Notes under the pieces: model-generated | Seen by the model: the letters and a program-made list of their open reading frames with translations, nothing else | Database searches by the model: none | What the model was told of the DNA's origin: nothing | Position numbers and translations under genes: made by a program | Assembly: GCA_032164245.1 (NCBI GenBank) | Contig: JAVMKO010000020.1 | Coordinates: 13,110,706 to 13,174,705 of the forward strand | Direction: 5' to 3' | DNA length: 64,000 nt | From: Sternotherus odoratus | Taxonomy: Eukaryota; Chordata; Testudines; Kinosternidae | In this document: one piece after another, positions 43,931 through 55,589 of the stretch | How the letters are laid out: each line of letters opens with the position of its first letter | Numbering within the stretch: position 1 is the stretch's first letter

Positions 43931-44117
43931 GTAAAGCTGCAAGTTAGATGTGACCTAGATGTGAGAGTAGAGCACAGTTAGGGGAGGAGAAAGCAAGAGA
44001 GCACCTGTGAAGGCAGGGGATAGGCATACACAGGACAGGGCCAAGCTGGGAGCAGTGGGGAATATAGCAAACAGGAGTAACTACTACCAAAAGTGTCTGG
44101 TCAGGCCTGGGAATTTA

Positions 44118-44262
44118 CTCTTCTCTTCTCTTGCCTCCTCTTGCCTCCTCTTCTCTTCCCTTCCCTTGCCTCCTCTTCTCTCCTCTTCTCTTCCCTTGCC
44201 TTGCCTCCTCTTCTCTCCTCTTCTCTTCCCTTGCCTTGCCTCCTCTTCTCTCCTCTTCTTGT
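44118..44262 (+). repeat. Pyrimidine-rich minisatellite, 35-bp unit
   Basis: Units at 44186-44220 and 44221-44255 are identical, and 44151-44185 differs by one base; a degenerate part lies upstream. The unit is built from ttctc, ttccc, ttgcc and tcctc. The minus strand is nearly all purine, favouring triplex or slipped structures. Confidence 0.92.
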
Positions 44263-44264
44263 CT

Positions 44265-45335
44265 CGCCATTTGCATCATTCTTTTAAAATTCCTTAAGTG
44301 AAACAATCTGAAGCGTGCAGCCTGCTTACTCCTCCCCTTTGCAAGAGCTGGGTCTTGAGCCCCGCTGGGGGGAAAATGTGCCAAGACTGAGCTTCTGGCA
44401 CTTTCCGCATGTTGTGAGCCGAGGTGTAATGGAAATCCTATAGAAGCAGTTATGACATGGACATTAATAACAATAGCAGAGGCGCTCCTCTGGCCTAGCT
44501 GTGTTATATTACCAGAGCTGCTGAAAGGAATTAACATTATTTAACAGAATAACCTGGCTCTGTGTATATTTGAGCTTCTACAGTGGGGAAAGAGGTGGGG
44601 GGTAAGCCTAACTTGTACCTTTTTCTGGCCCCCTCAAAACCAAAACGTAGACCAGGGTAAATCTGAACCCACCACCATCACATCAGTGGAGCAGTAGCAG
44701 AGCACTGAATTAGTTAAGCGGTCACCCCCTGAACTTTACAGAACGCTGCAGCATGAAAGATTTATGCTTATCTCAGCCAGCACAGGACACTCTGAGCACG
44801 GACTGTTTTGACCCAGTCCTGCGGGAACTCCGGTTACAGTCACGCCCTCACTTCCCCTCCTCTCCCTCCCCTACGAGGAGGGATTGGGTTTCTAATGTTC
44901 TCCTCGGTCATCCTTAGAAGACAAAATTCAAACAAGTGGCACCCTCCGATCAGACGGCGGTTTGGAGGGAGGGAGGGAAGAATGTGTCTCGGATCAAAAG
45001 TGCCCCTTGGCTGCTTCATTGAGGCACGTCCCTCAGGAGGGAGACCGAAAAGACCAATTTTCCCAGATCTCAGCACCAGGAAACAGGCATTTCATCATGA
45101 GATGAATCGTGGAGAGGAAGATTTGGTCAGGCTGCTCTTGCTGAGGTAGAGACAAATGTAATTTATTACCCTGAGGCCTGCGGAGGCTCGGGGAACTCAC
45201 GGGGAACGTGCAGCATAAAAGAGGCCTGGCCCCCAGGGAGGCTTTTTGGAAAGCGACTAATCAAGTTGGGATACGCTCGACGGCTTGAGTACATTTATGC
45301 CTTTGCACATTTGTATTGTAAAATAAAGGTACTAG
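44265..45335. other. Intergenic, nothing recognised
   Basis: GC-moderate unique sequence. No CpG-island-like density, exon or transposon end was recognised. Confidence 0.4.
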
Positions 45336-45339
45336 GAGA

Positions 45340-45560
45340 AGGGGTGGTTTTGTGGCTCAGGCACTGGTCTAGAACTCAGGACACGTGAGGTCCCTTTCTC
45401 TCTCTGACACAGACTCTATGAATGACCTTGGGCAAGTTATTTGATCATCCAGTTCCCCATCAGCAAAGTGGGGAACACAGCATCTCATAAAGGGTGTTGT
45501 GGGTGTGGTGCTCTGATATGAGAGGCTACAGAAATACCTAGCTACATTACATTATAAAGA
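45340..45560 (+). mobile_element. MIR-like SINE, near full length
   Basis: Head 'ggttttgtggctcaggcact', core 'aatgaccttgggcaagttat', 'ccagttccccatcagcaaag', and tail 'atgagaggctacagaaatac' are in sense order. Confidence 0.85.
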
Positions 45561-45639
45561 GGAAGGAAGACAATACTGACTATCCTGTTCCAGCATGGTA
45601 GACAGTGGTGCTGTCATGCAAATGAGATATATAAATTAA

Positions 45640-46045
45640 CGAGACAGAGTGTCAAGCCTGTCCTGGTTGCAATGGGGATAACTTGCAGCCAGAGGGATCA
45701 ATTAACCCCTCCTGGGCTGCACCTGTACTGACTGTCAGGCTGGGTACAGGACTTTAAAAAGGATGCAGCCCAATAGTTGGGATAGGAAGGGGGAAAGAGC
45801 AGACAGGTTTCTCCAGGCACCAATGCGGGTTGGGGGCATCCCAGATGCCTGTAGTCAGACATGAGGACAGTCTAGAGCAGCAGAGATACACCTGTGACAA
45901 GGTGGTGGCCAGCTGGGGTGAAGGCGTGGTTGTTTTCGTGTTTTTGTTTGATCTTGGTAAAAGATTCTGAGATCCCAAAAGGGGTTGGCCTCTTTAAAAG
46001 GGCCGGGTAGGCCAAAAACACTGGGGAAACTGAGGCAAAGTTGAT
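45640..46045. repeat. GC-rich repeat, possible LTR remnant
   Basis: 'caattaacccctcctgggct' with 'gcacctgtactgactgtc' and 'aggactttaaaaaggatgca' resembles moderately repeated LTR-like sequence in sauropsids. A later part reads 'aaaaacactggggaaactga'. Ends are not defined. Confidence 0.3.
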
Positions 46046-46499
46046 GCAGCATTACGTCTGAATGCTGGGAGTGTGCTGGCGCAGCAACTTTGAAGTACCA
46101 AGAACTTATTGTAATTAAAAATCACCTTGAGCTTTTTGCAAGGGAAGGGTGTAATCCTCTGTATCTCAGTCAGCTGTCCAGCTCAGGGAGTGACATTCCA
46201 CCCAGCTCCATTCTTCCTGCAAAAGATGGTTTACACAATGATTTCTGTTGCAAATGCATCCAGGTGAATTCACTGACATACTGGAAAATAGGGAGCAGAT
46301 GCCACTGAGAAGGAAAAGCATGGTGATCCTTAAAGGAGCTTTGGAAAGACTAGTTTAGCCCTACATTAGCAAGCATAAGATGAAGTGTGGTGTCACTATA
46401 CCTTTGCTCAGTGTGGTTGTGTCTGGTAGCTTCCACAAGGGGCTGCCTCTGTGGGTGTGTTTTTATGTTGCATCCATCACCATGCATGGTACTTTGCTC

Positions 46500-46680
46500 A
46501 GGTAATCAGAACTTCTAAGTTATGACCTTGCAAAAGTAATTTAACCTCTATGTATCTCATTTTAAAACTGTGTCTCATAGTACCTGCATTATAGGGGTGC
46601 TGTGAGGAATAATGAATATTTGTGAAATGCCTTGAGACCCCTCCAGAGGAAAGTGCTATGCAGGAATGCAAGGTGGTGTT
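46500..46680 (+). mobile_element. MIR-like SINE, 3' two thirds
   Basis: 'tgaccttgcaaaagtaattt', 'aacctctatgtatctcattt', 'ggggtgctgtgaggaataat' and 'gtgaaatgccttgagacccc' are in sense order. Confidence 0.82.
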
Positions 46681-46789
46681 AATTCATCCAAGTAGTGATT
46701 AAACGATAGTACTAAATGCCGAAGCCCACCACTTCCCATATGCGTGAGCTTGTGCGTGTGTAGCAAGGCCAGGCAAATGACTAATGCAA

Positions 46790-47080
46790 ACCTGAAGAGC
46801 GACAGCAGAGCATATTGTAAAGATCAACCCTATTTCAGCTTATGTTCAAATCGGAAATGCCAGAGATTGTTTCATAGTCTTCTGCAATGTTCATTATAAA
46901 AGTCCCCAGATGGCAGATGGCTATTAGCTCACTGTGACCTATATAAATGTCAAACGTAAAGCTATTGCCCCAGTGAAAATCTCAAAATAAATAACAACAG
47001 GAGGGATGCTGTTCTGCTGCCATCAGGATTTATGGATTATGAATTCATACTAATTCATTCCAAAGCCTGCACAGGAATGA
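46790..47080. other. Candidate conserved non-coding element
   Basis: A continuous repeat-free block with 'agcatattgtaaagatcaac', 'ttcataaaagtc'-like AT stretches, 'tggcagatggctattagctc' and 'aatctcaaaataaataacaa'. No coding potential and no known repeat was recognised. Confidence 0.28.
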
Positions 47081-47099
47081 ATCTTGTTCTTTTTTTTTT

Positions 47100-47735
47100 A
47101 GGGATTCACTTAACACCTGCTTACAGATGAACTTCAGTCCTGTTTGCTTAACTCTTGAACCACTCTCTTCTCTGCTCTCCCACTGGTTCTGGACAGCTAC
47201 CCCTAAAGGGACAGCATTTCCTGGAATAAACAGAATTTACCCAAGGTGGTATCGATTGGCACTAGACAACATCAGTGTCAGTCATTGCTGACAGTGGAGA
47301 CCTTCCTTTGTTTGCCAGAATCATGTAGCAGCAACTTTAACAATGATTTCCAATTGTCTTTTGTTGCCTTTATCGATCACTATTATACCTCTAAATTACA
47401 TCAAGGTCCTGATTCCTCTGAGGCTTTTTAGGGACTGGGATGTGTTTTCACAGGCCCAATTCTGCTCTCAGATACAATTTGGTTTGATTAAATTAATTTG
47501 GCATAATTTTTTTTGGAATTAACCTATTAACACCTTTTTAGGGGGCATACATAATAAAATAACACTAAATAATAATAACCATAATTAATATTTTATTAAA
47601 CCCTCACATACAAAAACAATCATGTTCAGATAATGGAAAAAATGCCAATGAGTAGGGTCTTCTTAGAGGACAACCTTCCCCTGATAACTCGCTTCCCTCT
47701 AAACAGACACAATTTGCAGCCTGCCCAGAAGGTCA
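47100..47735. other. Intergenic, nothing recognised
   Basis: Unique AT-rich sequence. Confidence 0.4.
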
Positions 47736-47737
47736 AC

Positions 47738-47805
47738 TGACTTGAGACCCAATTCTGATCTCACTTACACCACCATAAATTAGGAGCAACTCCACTGAAG
47801 TCATA
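47738..47805. repeat. Palindromic interspersed repeat, 'gtaaatcag' family
   Basis: 'cccaattctgatctcactta', 'caccaccataaattaggagc' and 'aactccactgaagtca': half of the palindrome. Confidence 0.6.
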
Positions 47806-48054
47806 AATGCAATCGAAATCACCGCCGTAGGTCCTACATAAACAATGCACCCAACCCAAGACATGGCACTAAAGGGCTTGTCATCTTGAGTATCCCAGGT
47901 CATCTCAAATGTTGCACTAAGACATGCATGAATATATCCCATCGAACTGAGTTTGAGCTCAGGAGTTCACTTCAAAATAATAAAAAAAAGTCACTTATGA
48001 GTTCCAGGGAATTTGGCCTACATAGCCAGATTAAGATGATTGGCTTAACAGTTT

Positions 48055-48170
48055 AGCCAATCATAATTATTAATACATTCATTTATATTTATATTACCCA
48101 CCATGCCAAAGACCCCAGTTAGCATCAGTGTTCCATTGTGTTAAGCACTGTACAAATACACAGGAAGTAG
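48055..48170 (-). mobile_element. MIR-type SINE tail, antisense
   Basis: 'ttattaatacattcatttat' then 'ttccattgtgttaagcactg' and 'tacaaatacacaggaag' is the reverse of the tail '..gtgtttgtacagcgcctagcacaatgg' type. Confidence 0.6.
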
Positions 48171-48179
48171 AGCTAGTTG

Positions 48180-48510
48180 AAATATTGTGAACTAAAAGTT
48201 GTCTAATATAAAAATGGCCTTTTCTCAATAACAATTTTTTGTTGATATTGTTGAAGCTTTTCATGTTTCACAAAATCGATTGTAGTTTGTCATTTTTTAT
48301 CTTTCTAAAACATGATTGGAATGGGTATAAGAGCAACAATTGGGCTTCTGGTAAACAAACCAAAGTCTATGAGCATTTTGATAAGGTTTATGGTAAAATT
48401 TCTGATTTTTTTTAAATGTGTTTAATTTATCAAAGAAAAGAAAAATTGGGTCATTTTCGAACTCCCCAAGTTGAAAACAACTTCAATTTTTTTTTCACAA
48501 AAATAGGATT
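48180..48510. repeat. AT-rich interspersed repeat (GAAAA/TTTTC type)
   Basis: 'agttgaaatattgtgaacta', 'ttgaagcttttcatgtttca' and 'cattttcgaactccccaagt' resemble the 8870-9200 and 23888-24020 blocks. Confidence 0.4.
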
Positions 48511-48514
48511 TAAT

Positions 48515-49390
48515 TTTTTATGTGCTCTGTCAGAAAGATGTGATCCTTGTCCTAAAAAATATAAATTAACTTTAGTTTCTTAACACACCAAATGATACTG
48601 GTTAAAATATTATAGATGTGAATATTGCCTCTGCTTTAAAAATAAATTGTAGTCACACCTGAGCCTGAAATGTTGTTCTCTGATAATATCTGTTGTGCAC
48701 CACAACTTGGAAAATTAGCTGGCAGAGAAATTTTGATTGCCAATATTAAAAAATAAGATACACTTCATATTTGAGAGGGTGCGGGAAGGCTATTGAAAAG
48801 TCATCTATAAACAAAGTGCAGCCTTGTGGAATTGCATACTAAATCCATGTGTCGACAAGCATAACTTCATAGTAATTATGGTATTGTTACACTAGCACGT
48901 AGTTAGTGTACCAGGATTCTAAAAATTACATGTATTAAATATGAGACTAAAATGGCAATACTAAGTCACTAAGGCATCAAGTACAACTTCTGGTAATAAG
49001 ACTTAGTAATACAAAAATGAGAGTTATGCTGATAACTACACTGTAATAATAGTTTAACTGCACTGTCGTTAATGTACCTGTATTATGAAGTTTACTCAAA
49101 AAAATACATAGTAGTCTACAGTGTTTGTCATTAAAAGTTCAGCACTGATACTAGATACCATGCAGTTGTCCCAGTTCTTTCCGGCTGAGCCCTGATACAG
49201 CAAAGCACTTAAATATGCTTAAAGTGTTGCCATCTTCATCCATGGTACTTACATGTGCTTAAAGTTCAGGGAACTGCTATCACAGTATGGCTATTGCTGA
49301 CAAATGCCAACCCCATTTTTTATGGTGATCTCTGTAGGACTCGGGTGTCCCATTTTTTGCTGTCTTTTTTTAGAACAGGTTATTCCTCAG
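48515..49390. other. AT-rich intergenic, nothing recognised
   Basis: Very AT-rich, without identifiable repeat ends or exons. Confidence 0.4.
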
Positions 49391-49394
49391 ATCA

Positions 49395-49490
49395 GAAGGA
49401 CAGATCCTCAGCTGGTGTAAACTGATGTCGTTCCACTGAAGTCACTGGAACTTGCCCATTTATACCAATTGAGAATCCGGACCAGAATAT
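49395..49490. repeat. Palindromic interspersed repeat, 'gtaaatcag' family
   Basis: 'agatcctcagctggtgtaaa', 'ttccactgaagtcactggaa' and 'tttataccaattgagaatcc' form opposite arms around 'gaagtca'. Confidence 0.6.
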
Positions 49491-49977
49491 GAAATTACAC
49501 CCATTAACTCTAAAGGGATATTTGTTAGATACACTTCCCCACCCCCCTTGATTGACTGGAATTTGCTATGGAAAACATACAATATGGGATTGTGTAGGTC
49601 CACTTCACATCTGTTCCATTTCCATTGTTCCAGGGCTTTAAATCAACTGGTTACTGAAATTGCACTTGAAAATTAATTTCCAGCAAAGCTTTTGCCGACA
49701 GCTGACAGCTGACAGATTGCTGCATGGCTATAGATATATATTGTTCATGCCCTAATGTGAAATGGAGGTCTTTGAACAAAGTTTTTTGTTTGTTTTTCTT
49801 TCTTTTATTAAGTCTGCAATTCCACAATGCCAAGAGTAGTGCCGTGTTCTTTGGTGCTATGTGTATCAGTGTCTCTGATTAAACAATTTTACCTAGTAGC
49901 CAAATCCTATGTACTGGGAATAGGCAAAGTATAACTACAGGCTAAATGTGGCCTTACTGAATAGTCCATGTGGCAGC

Positions 49978-50240
49978 AGCCTGATTCAAGAGATAAGATG
50001 CTGACCTGGGAGTCAAGAAATTTGGATTCTATTACTGATCCTGACCCTGATCTATGAGTCACTTCCCCTTTCTATACCTCTGTTTCTTCTCCAACCCTTT
50101 CTTTGTCTTGTCTATTCTGACTGTAAGTTCTTCAGGACAGGCTCTGACTCACACCGTGTGTTTGTACAGCTTTAGCACAATGAAGCACCAATCCTGGGTC
50201 TCTAGGCTATGCTATAATACAAATAATAATGATAAAACAT
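49978..50240 (+). mobile_element. MIR-type SINE, essentially full length (about 260 bp)
   Basis: Head 'agagataagatgctgacctg' and 'ggattctattactgatcctg', core 'tatgagtcacttcccctttc' and 'tatacctctgtttctt', then 'ttgtctattctgactgtaag', 'tttgtacagctttagcacaa', 'ggtctctaggctatgctata' and terminal (aataat)n. It shows that the isolated tails elsewhere in the window belong to this one family. Confidence 0.88.
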
Positions 50241-50689
50241 TGGTATGGCCCACGGAGACTACATATCGCAGTATGTAGTTCTCCATCTTGACCCCAGCAG
50301 TGGAGACCACTAGATCAAGATACGATCTGTGGTCTTTGAGCACTGTACCTCTTGTACTAAAGAGGAAAGAAAGTACTATCAACCTGATTTAGGCAGCCGT
50401 TGGCTCCAGGCAGGCTTCAGCAGAGCACAATTTGGGTGTTCCTTATTCTATTTTTTTTTATTTCCATCCAGTACAGCCTGTTCAATTTCTAGTCCTGTGC
50501 TATGCCCAACAAAGCCATTAGTAAAGAGATGCATGGCTCCTTATTGCTAATTTCTTTGAGTATGCACACATCATATAATCCAAAGGTGTATGTATATAAA
50601 AGGGACGATCTGCTGTTTCCCCATAACCATTTCCTCCGGGTCTGGGGAACTGCAGAAGAAATGTAACAGAGCTGTTAATACAGGAGTGG

Positions 50690-50800
50690 GTAAGATTTTG
50701 GCTCTGACTTACAGAGGTGCTGAGCACCGACAAGTCCAGCTAAAGTTAATAAAAGTTGTGGGCACCCAGCGCCTGTGAAAATAAGGCGCTTTGTGTGCTA
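50690..50800. repeat. Interspersed repeat, 'acagaggtgctgagcacc' family
   Basis: 'acttacagaggtgctgagca' and 'gtgggcacccagcgcctgtg', followed by 'aaaataaggcgct': two arms of the family palindrome. Confidence 0.5.
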
Positions 50801-50859
50801 TGGTACAATTACTATAGTTTGTATTATGGTCATGCCTAGAGGTCATGCCCTGACTGAGA

Positions 50860-51170
50860 CTGGGATCTCATTGCTGCAAATATTGTACATACCCATAGCA
50901 AGAAACAGTCCCTGCTCCAAAGAGTTTACAGTCTAAATGAACAATGGGTCAGAGTTAAAATGTAGCAGATCCAGAAACAGAGTCCAAGTGTTCAGTGCCC
51001 TGTGTGCTAGTGTGTGCCCAGACTGGGGAGGCATGCTCCCAGCTGTAGTGTAGACATGCCCTGAGAGGACAGGGACCATTGTGCTACACACTGTACATGC
51101 ATAAAATAAAGGGACCCTCCTTGCCCTGAGGAGTTTATAGTTGAAGTGTAAGACTATAGACAACTGTTTG
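50860..51170 (-). mobile_element. MIR-type SINE tail fragments, antisense, two pieces
   Basis: 'acagtccctgctccaaagag' with 'tttacagtctaaatgaac' (to about 50945), and 'accattgtgctacacactgt' with 'ttgccctgaggagtttatag' (51070-51145), are two separate antisense tails. Confidence 0.6.
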
Positions 51171-51329
51171 ACATCTATACCCCATCACTCGAGATATGTT
51201 AACCCATACTGGGAAAGTGATGGAAGTGATACTCTATAGGCATGTAATAGTCGAGCTAAGGAGGCTGCACTAAAGAACTAATAGATCTTATCCAAGTCTA
51301 CCTTTTTTCAATTCTGTGGATTCGGAGGT

Positions 51330-51440
51330 CCAGAATCTCAGTCCAGTTACATCCATGCTAATTTGGTGGTAACTCTACTGACACTAGCAAAGTCAATCTA
51401 GATTTACAATGGTGTCAATGTGACTGAAATCTGGCTCAAC
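51330..51440. repeat. Palindromic interspersed repeat, 'gtaaatcag' family (diverged)
   Basis: 'gaatctcagtccagttacat' mirrored by 'atgtgactgaaatctggctc' around 'gtaactctactgacact'. Confidence 0.5.
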
Positions 51441-51444
51441 ATGT

Positions 51445-52380
51445 TAGTTTTGCAGCTTGATTCCTCTGTCACATAGACCAGTATAAACCAGGAGTATCCC
51501 CACTGAAATAAATTGCTCTCACTCTCACCAGAGTAGCTCTGAGTGAGGCCTATCGCTCTCTTCTGTGGATCTCATAGTCTTATGGCCAGAGAGAGGTCTG
51601 CTGCAAGCATACTATTTTCTAAGAGGCCAACCTCCAGTTCCTCATCAAAGCAAAATCAGTCTGTACATAGTTCATGGTTTTCCAAGAGTTGCCATTCCCA
51701 CATACAGAAGTGGGGGGAAACACCAGCCCCCTTTGTCCCTCTGCAACCCAGCAAGGATGGAGTTAACATGACCTAGAGGCAGAAACAAAGAAGTTTTCCC
51801 TTTTCATTCTTTGGCATGCCTGTTACTCACTTCTATGAGTATTTGCATGACCATAAATTCTGAGCTCTGGAGGATAGACCCAGCCAAAGATTACATGTGC
51901 AGGATACTATAATGGAAACTTCATGTGTTGTGAGAAGTTGTTAAATGGAACCATTGGATGATAATGTGCCCAGCGTTGCTGTTAATATTAGTCGATTTCC
52001 TCCCACCATCTATAAAACAAAGACCTCCTCCCAATCAATTCTACCCTTGCGACAGGTCTATATATAAATATTTTTTAAAGAGAACATTTTTGGCTACCAA
52101 AAAAACATAAAAGACCCAGGAACTGGCCTGGTTTTCTAAGCAAGACTTGAGTTGCAGCCTGCACAAGAGTACAAATGAGCTGTGTCTGTTCATTCCCATT
52201 TTTGCTTATTGCTTAGCAGACAATGACATCTTTTGGAAAAGTCTGACACAATCCAATGCGAGCTTTCCCAGTCCTCTTCCCTACTCTCCTCCCAATAAAG
52301 AGGCTTTTCTTATGGCTCATTGGAACATTTCCTTTCTTGGTCCTAAAAGTGCCAGCCATTCATTTAATCATATGCTCCTT
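51445..52380. other. Intergenic, nothing recognised
   Basis: Unique-looking sequence without supportable features. Confidence 0.4.
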
Positions 52381-52400
52381 TGCATTGTGGGATGTAGTTC
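52381..52400 (-). promoter_or_regulatory. ZNF143/Staf-like binding motif
   Basis: The minus strand reads gaactacatcccacaatgca, close to the consensus ACTACAATTCCCAGAATGC. It may be a chance or repeat-borne match; no promoter context was seen. Confidence 0.35.
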
Positions 52401-53034
52401 ATTTGCCATGATGCCCTTCACGATTTTGAATGATGCAGAAGTCTTCTTAAAGGGCCTTCTATTGGGCCCCGAATGATGTGGTATCTTGCACACTCTTACC
52501 CTGGACTGGTTCTGCTCCCGCTGTGGTCAATGGTAAAATTCCGCTGCTTTCAGTGTTAGCTAATTGATCCACAAATCCCTAATGCTTCACCAAAGTGCTG
52601 AGACAGGATTTGGCAAGATTCAAAGAGGAGCTGAAGATTTATATGGATACAAGGAATAACTAACAATAATAAATAGAGTATTGGAAGGGTGATAAAGCCT
52701 CATATTTCATGGTTTAAATCAACCCTGTGAGACCTTCATGGGAAGTAGATTATCCCACCTCTGCCCACTTTGGGTTTCTTGCACCTTTCGCTGAAGGGTC
52801 TGGTGCTGGACACTGTCAGAGTCCGAATACTGGACTAGGTGGAGTTTGGATCTGATCCAGTCTGGCAATTTTTACTTGCCAGGTACATTTTCGAGAGAAA
52901 TGAGGAGGTGGGGAAGGAGAACTCTAAATCCAACAAACAAAAATGAATTTTCCTTTTAAAGCCTGATAGCTCAGAATCCGTTGGTCCATTGTTTTCCTGT
53001 GAAGTCCCAAGCTGAGTACGCCGTGTTTCCCCAG

Positions 53035-53163
53035 CAAGAATCTATCATATCACAAGCACCTCAAGCAGAGCAGAGAGTGCAGGAAATAGCTCTACTCGAA
53101 GTGTCTGGGATGTCACTAACTGTTTCTGAGAACGCACAGAACCCTGAACTCAAGTCTTGGCAG
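53035..53163 (+). other. Orphan exon candidate (129 bp, phase 0-0)
   Basis: A strong acceptor (gccgtgtttccccag) and a consensus donor (CAG|gtaagt) bracket 43 open codons beginning QESIISQAPQAEQRVQEIAL and ending PELKSWQ. The segment is glutamine- and glutamate-rich and matches no family I recognise. No partner exon was found nearby. It could be an exon of a long non-coding RNA, of an unrecognised gene, or a chance combination. Confidence 0.25.
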
Positions 53164-53654
53164 GTAAGTAAAACAAAGAACTGGTTTTCCATAAGATTTG
53201 CCTTTTTCTCTGTATTTTCAACCTGTACTCAATGCCACAGCTGTTCATTTAATTTTCTTGCCATTGAAGGTTTAAAACTTGAAATGTCTTTTAAAATATT
53301 TCTTGCAGAAGCTTCCGAGTTCCCCGAGTTGGTTCTCATGATGTCTGAAGGGTGGATTGGATTTGCATGTCCCAGAATTGTTAAACGACTGCCTTTCAGA
53401 CCCAGGTTGGCAGGGGTTCTCTGGCTGTTACCTCCCGGAATTTTATTAAGATACAATCACAAGACCTAGAAAGCTTAGCCAAGGCCCCGATTCAGCAAAG
53501 CATTTAGAGTGAGTGTAATGGAACTTCATTGGGATTTGACCATGGCTTTAAATGCTTTGCTAAAGCTGGGCCTACGATGTTACCTTTGTGGTGCTGAATT
53601 CATTGCTGTATTTGCAGGGGACTGATGTTACGCTCAGTGATGAACAGAGACAAG

Positions 53655-54110
53655 AGCCACGGGGGTGATTATAGGATTAGAAAACATGCCTTGTAGTGAT
53701 AGACAAAAAGAGCTCACTCTATTTCGTTTAACAAAGAGAAGGTAAAAGGTTGACTTGATTACAGTTTGTAAGTATCTGCATGGAAAACAAAAATTTAATG
53801 ATGTGCTCTTCAATCTAGCACAGAAGGGTATAACAGGATCCAGTGACTGGAATTTGAAGCTAAACAAATTCAGATTGGAAATAAGGGGTCAGTTTTTAAT
53901 GGTGAGAGTAATGAACTGGATCACTGGATCAATTTACCAAGGGTCTTGGTGGAGTCTCCATCACTGACAACTTTGAAATCAAGATTGGAGATTGTTCTAA
54001 AAGATCCGCTAAAGGAATTATTTTGGGGAAGCTCTGTGTTGTATACGTTGTGCCGGGGGTCAGATTAGATGATCACAAGGGTCCCTTCTGGCCTTGGAGT
54101 CTATGAATCT
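53655..54110 (+). mobile_element. CR1 LINE 3' region
   Basis: 'ttagaaaacatgccttgtag', 'gacaaaaagagctcactcta', 'gtctccatcactgacaactt', 'tcagattagatgatcacaag' and 'cttctggccttggagtctat' follow the CR1 order from the end of ORF2 to the 3' terminus. Frames are broken. Confidence 0.92.
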
Positions 54111-54169
54111 CTGAAACAGGGGATCTCATCCTGTCTCTCTTCTACAAAGGAGCAAGTGTTACAACGAGA

Positions 54170-54960
54170 ACTCAGTCTATTAGGGGGTAAAGCCTGAGCC
54201 TGCACCTGTGTCTGAGTCAGGTGACCAAGGGTCATGTGATGCAATGCCTAGTATAAAAAGGGTTATTGCGCAGTGGTGAGCTTGATGGGGGGGGGGGGGG
54301 AGAGAAGAGCTTGCAGTGGATAAGAGGGAAGTTACATACTGGGGACAAGGGAACAGCCTGGAAGCTGCAGGAACCTGCTGCTTCACTTAGAGCTTTGGGG
54401 CTGGCGTCCAGGGGAAAGAGGGAAGGATCAGGCCCTGCAATGCTGTTGCTATGAAGGATTAACTGCAATTCCTAGTGGGAAGGCTGCAGGGAACCTTGCA
54501 CCAAAGTGTGGAGCGGAGGGGGTCTGTGAGCACCTACTTCAAAGGCAGGGGAAGTGTATGTTATGATATTGGAGAAGCTCCTGAGAGCAAAGGTTGGAGA
54601 AGGCTAAAGCTGAAGAGGGATCAGGGATGGGCTATTTGTGCACCTCTGCTGCTTAAGGGAGGAGCCACTTGTATTTATGGTGTGGAGTCTAGCAAACCAG
54701 CCCCCCACACCCTCCAAGAGATGTTACTTGAATTACATAGGTGTGTGTGCATTCCTCTAGGAGCTCAGAGGGGACCCTGAGGTATTGTGGTGTGCTACTC
54801 ACGGTGTGTATCCACCTTCCTGTAAGGGTGTGTAGTATAGCCCCTAACTGTCCAAGTACCAGTGTCTGCAGCAGGCTGCTTGTAGTCAGGTGGTACTCTG
54901 CTTCGATGGTGGGAGAAAGTGAAAAGAAAATGCACCACATAGGTGTTGGGGCAGAATGAA
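54170..54960. other. GC-rich block with TATA-like motif, possible LTR remnant
   Basis: 'gcctagtataaaaagggtta' is followed by a G14 run (54287-54300) and a purine-rich stretch. The layout could be a decayed LTR, but no terminal repeats or internal genes were found. Confidence 0.25.
54287..54300 (+). repeat. G14 homopolymer
   Basis: Fourteen consecutive G, just downstream of a TATA-like 'gtataaaaag'. Confidence 0.9.
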
Positions 54961-55589
54961 AATCCAGGGAAGGGCCAGTATTGAGTGAGATAATTTACAG
55001 ATTTAATATTCAGCATGAGTGAGAATGGCAGAACTGGGCCCACAGGTAAGGGGTTGATCAGGTTCAGGTCACTGCTCCCAGCTGTGAATGGTTCACAGCC
55101 TCAAGGGTCAAACCTGAATGGATTTAGTTGTAGGATTGGGGCCTAAAGGCCCAGTTCTGGCACATTGATGGAAAAATCCTGTGGATTTTAATCAAGTCCA
55201 TGAAGTTTACAAGAAACTTATCTTAAAACCCTACAGACTTGAATAGAGAAGACTTTTTCTGTAGCAGGGATAGAATTCTATAGTAAATCCTGCAGGGGAG
55301 TTGCAAACACCCAGAGAGAGGGGATTCTATTAAGGAAAGGATTAATTAAGAGGATTTGCTATTCACTTCTATAGGGCTTTCTGCTCAGCACCCACCCATA
55401 TGGGAATGTATAGCAGGAGCATGCTCAGTGCTCATTAAATCAGTGGGACTGCTTACCTGAGGAAGGACTGCAAGAGCGAGCTCCTAACAACTGAGTATAA
55501 CTTAGACTCTCTCCTTTACTCAATAGAAGGCCACTGCCTCTCTGACTGTGTACAATGGCTCAGGCCCAGGGTGAGGTATTGTTGGGTCT

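Noticed and set aside
44007..44537. Long open frames on both strands rich in Ser/Leu or Arg/Glu
   Set aside because: They are translations of the 35-bp pyrimidine minisatellite.
54170..54960. Promoter of an unknown gene at 'gtataaaaag'
   Set aside because: No downstream exon or CpG enrichment was found; a decayed LTR or chance TATA is more likely.
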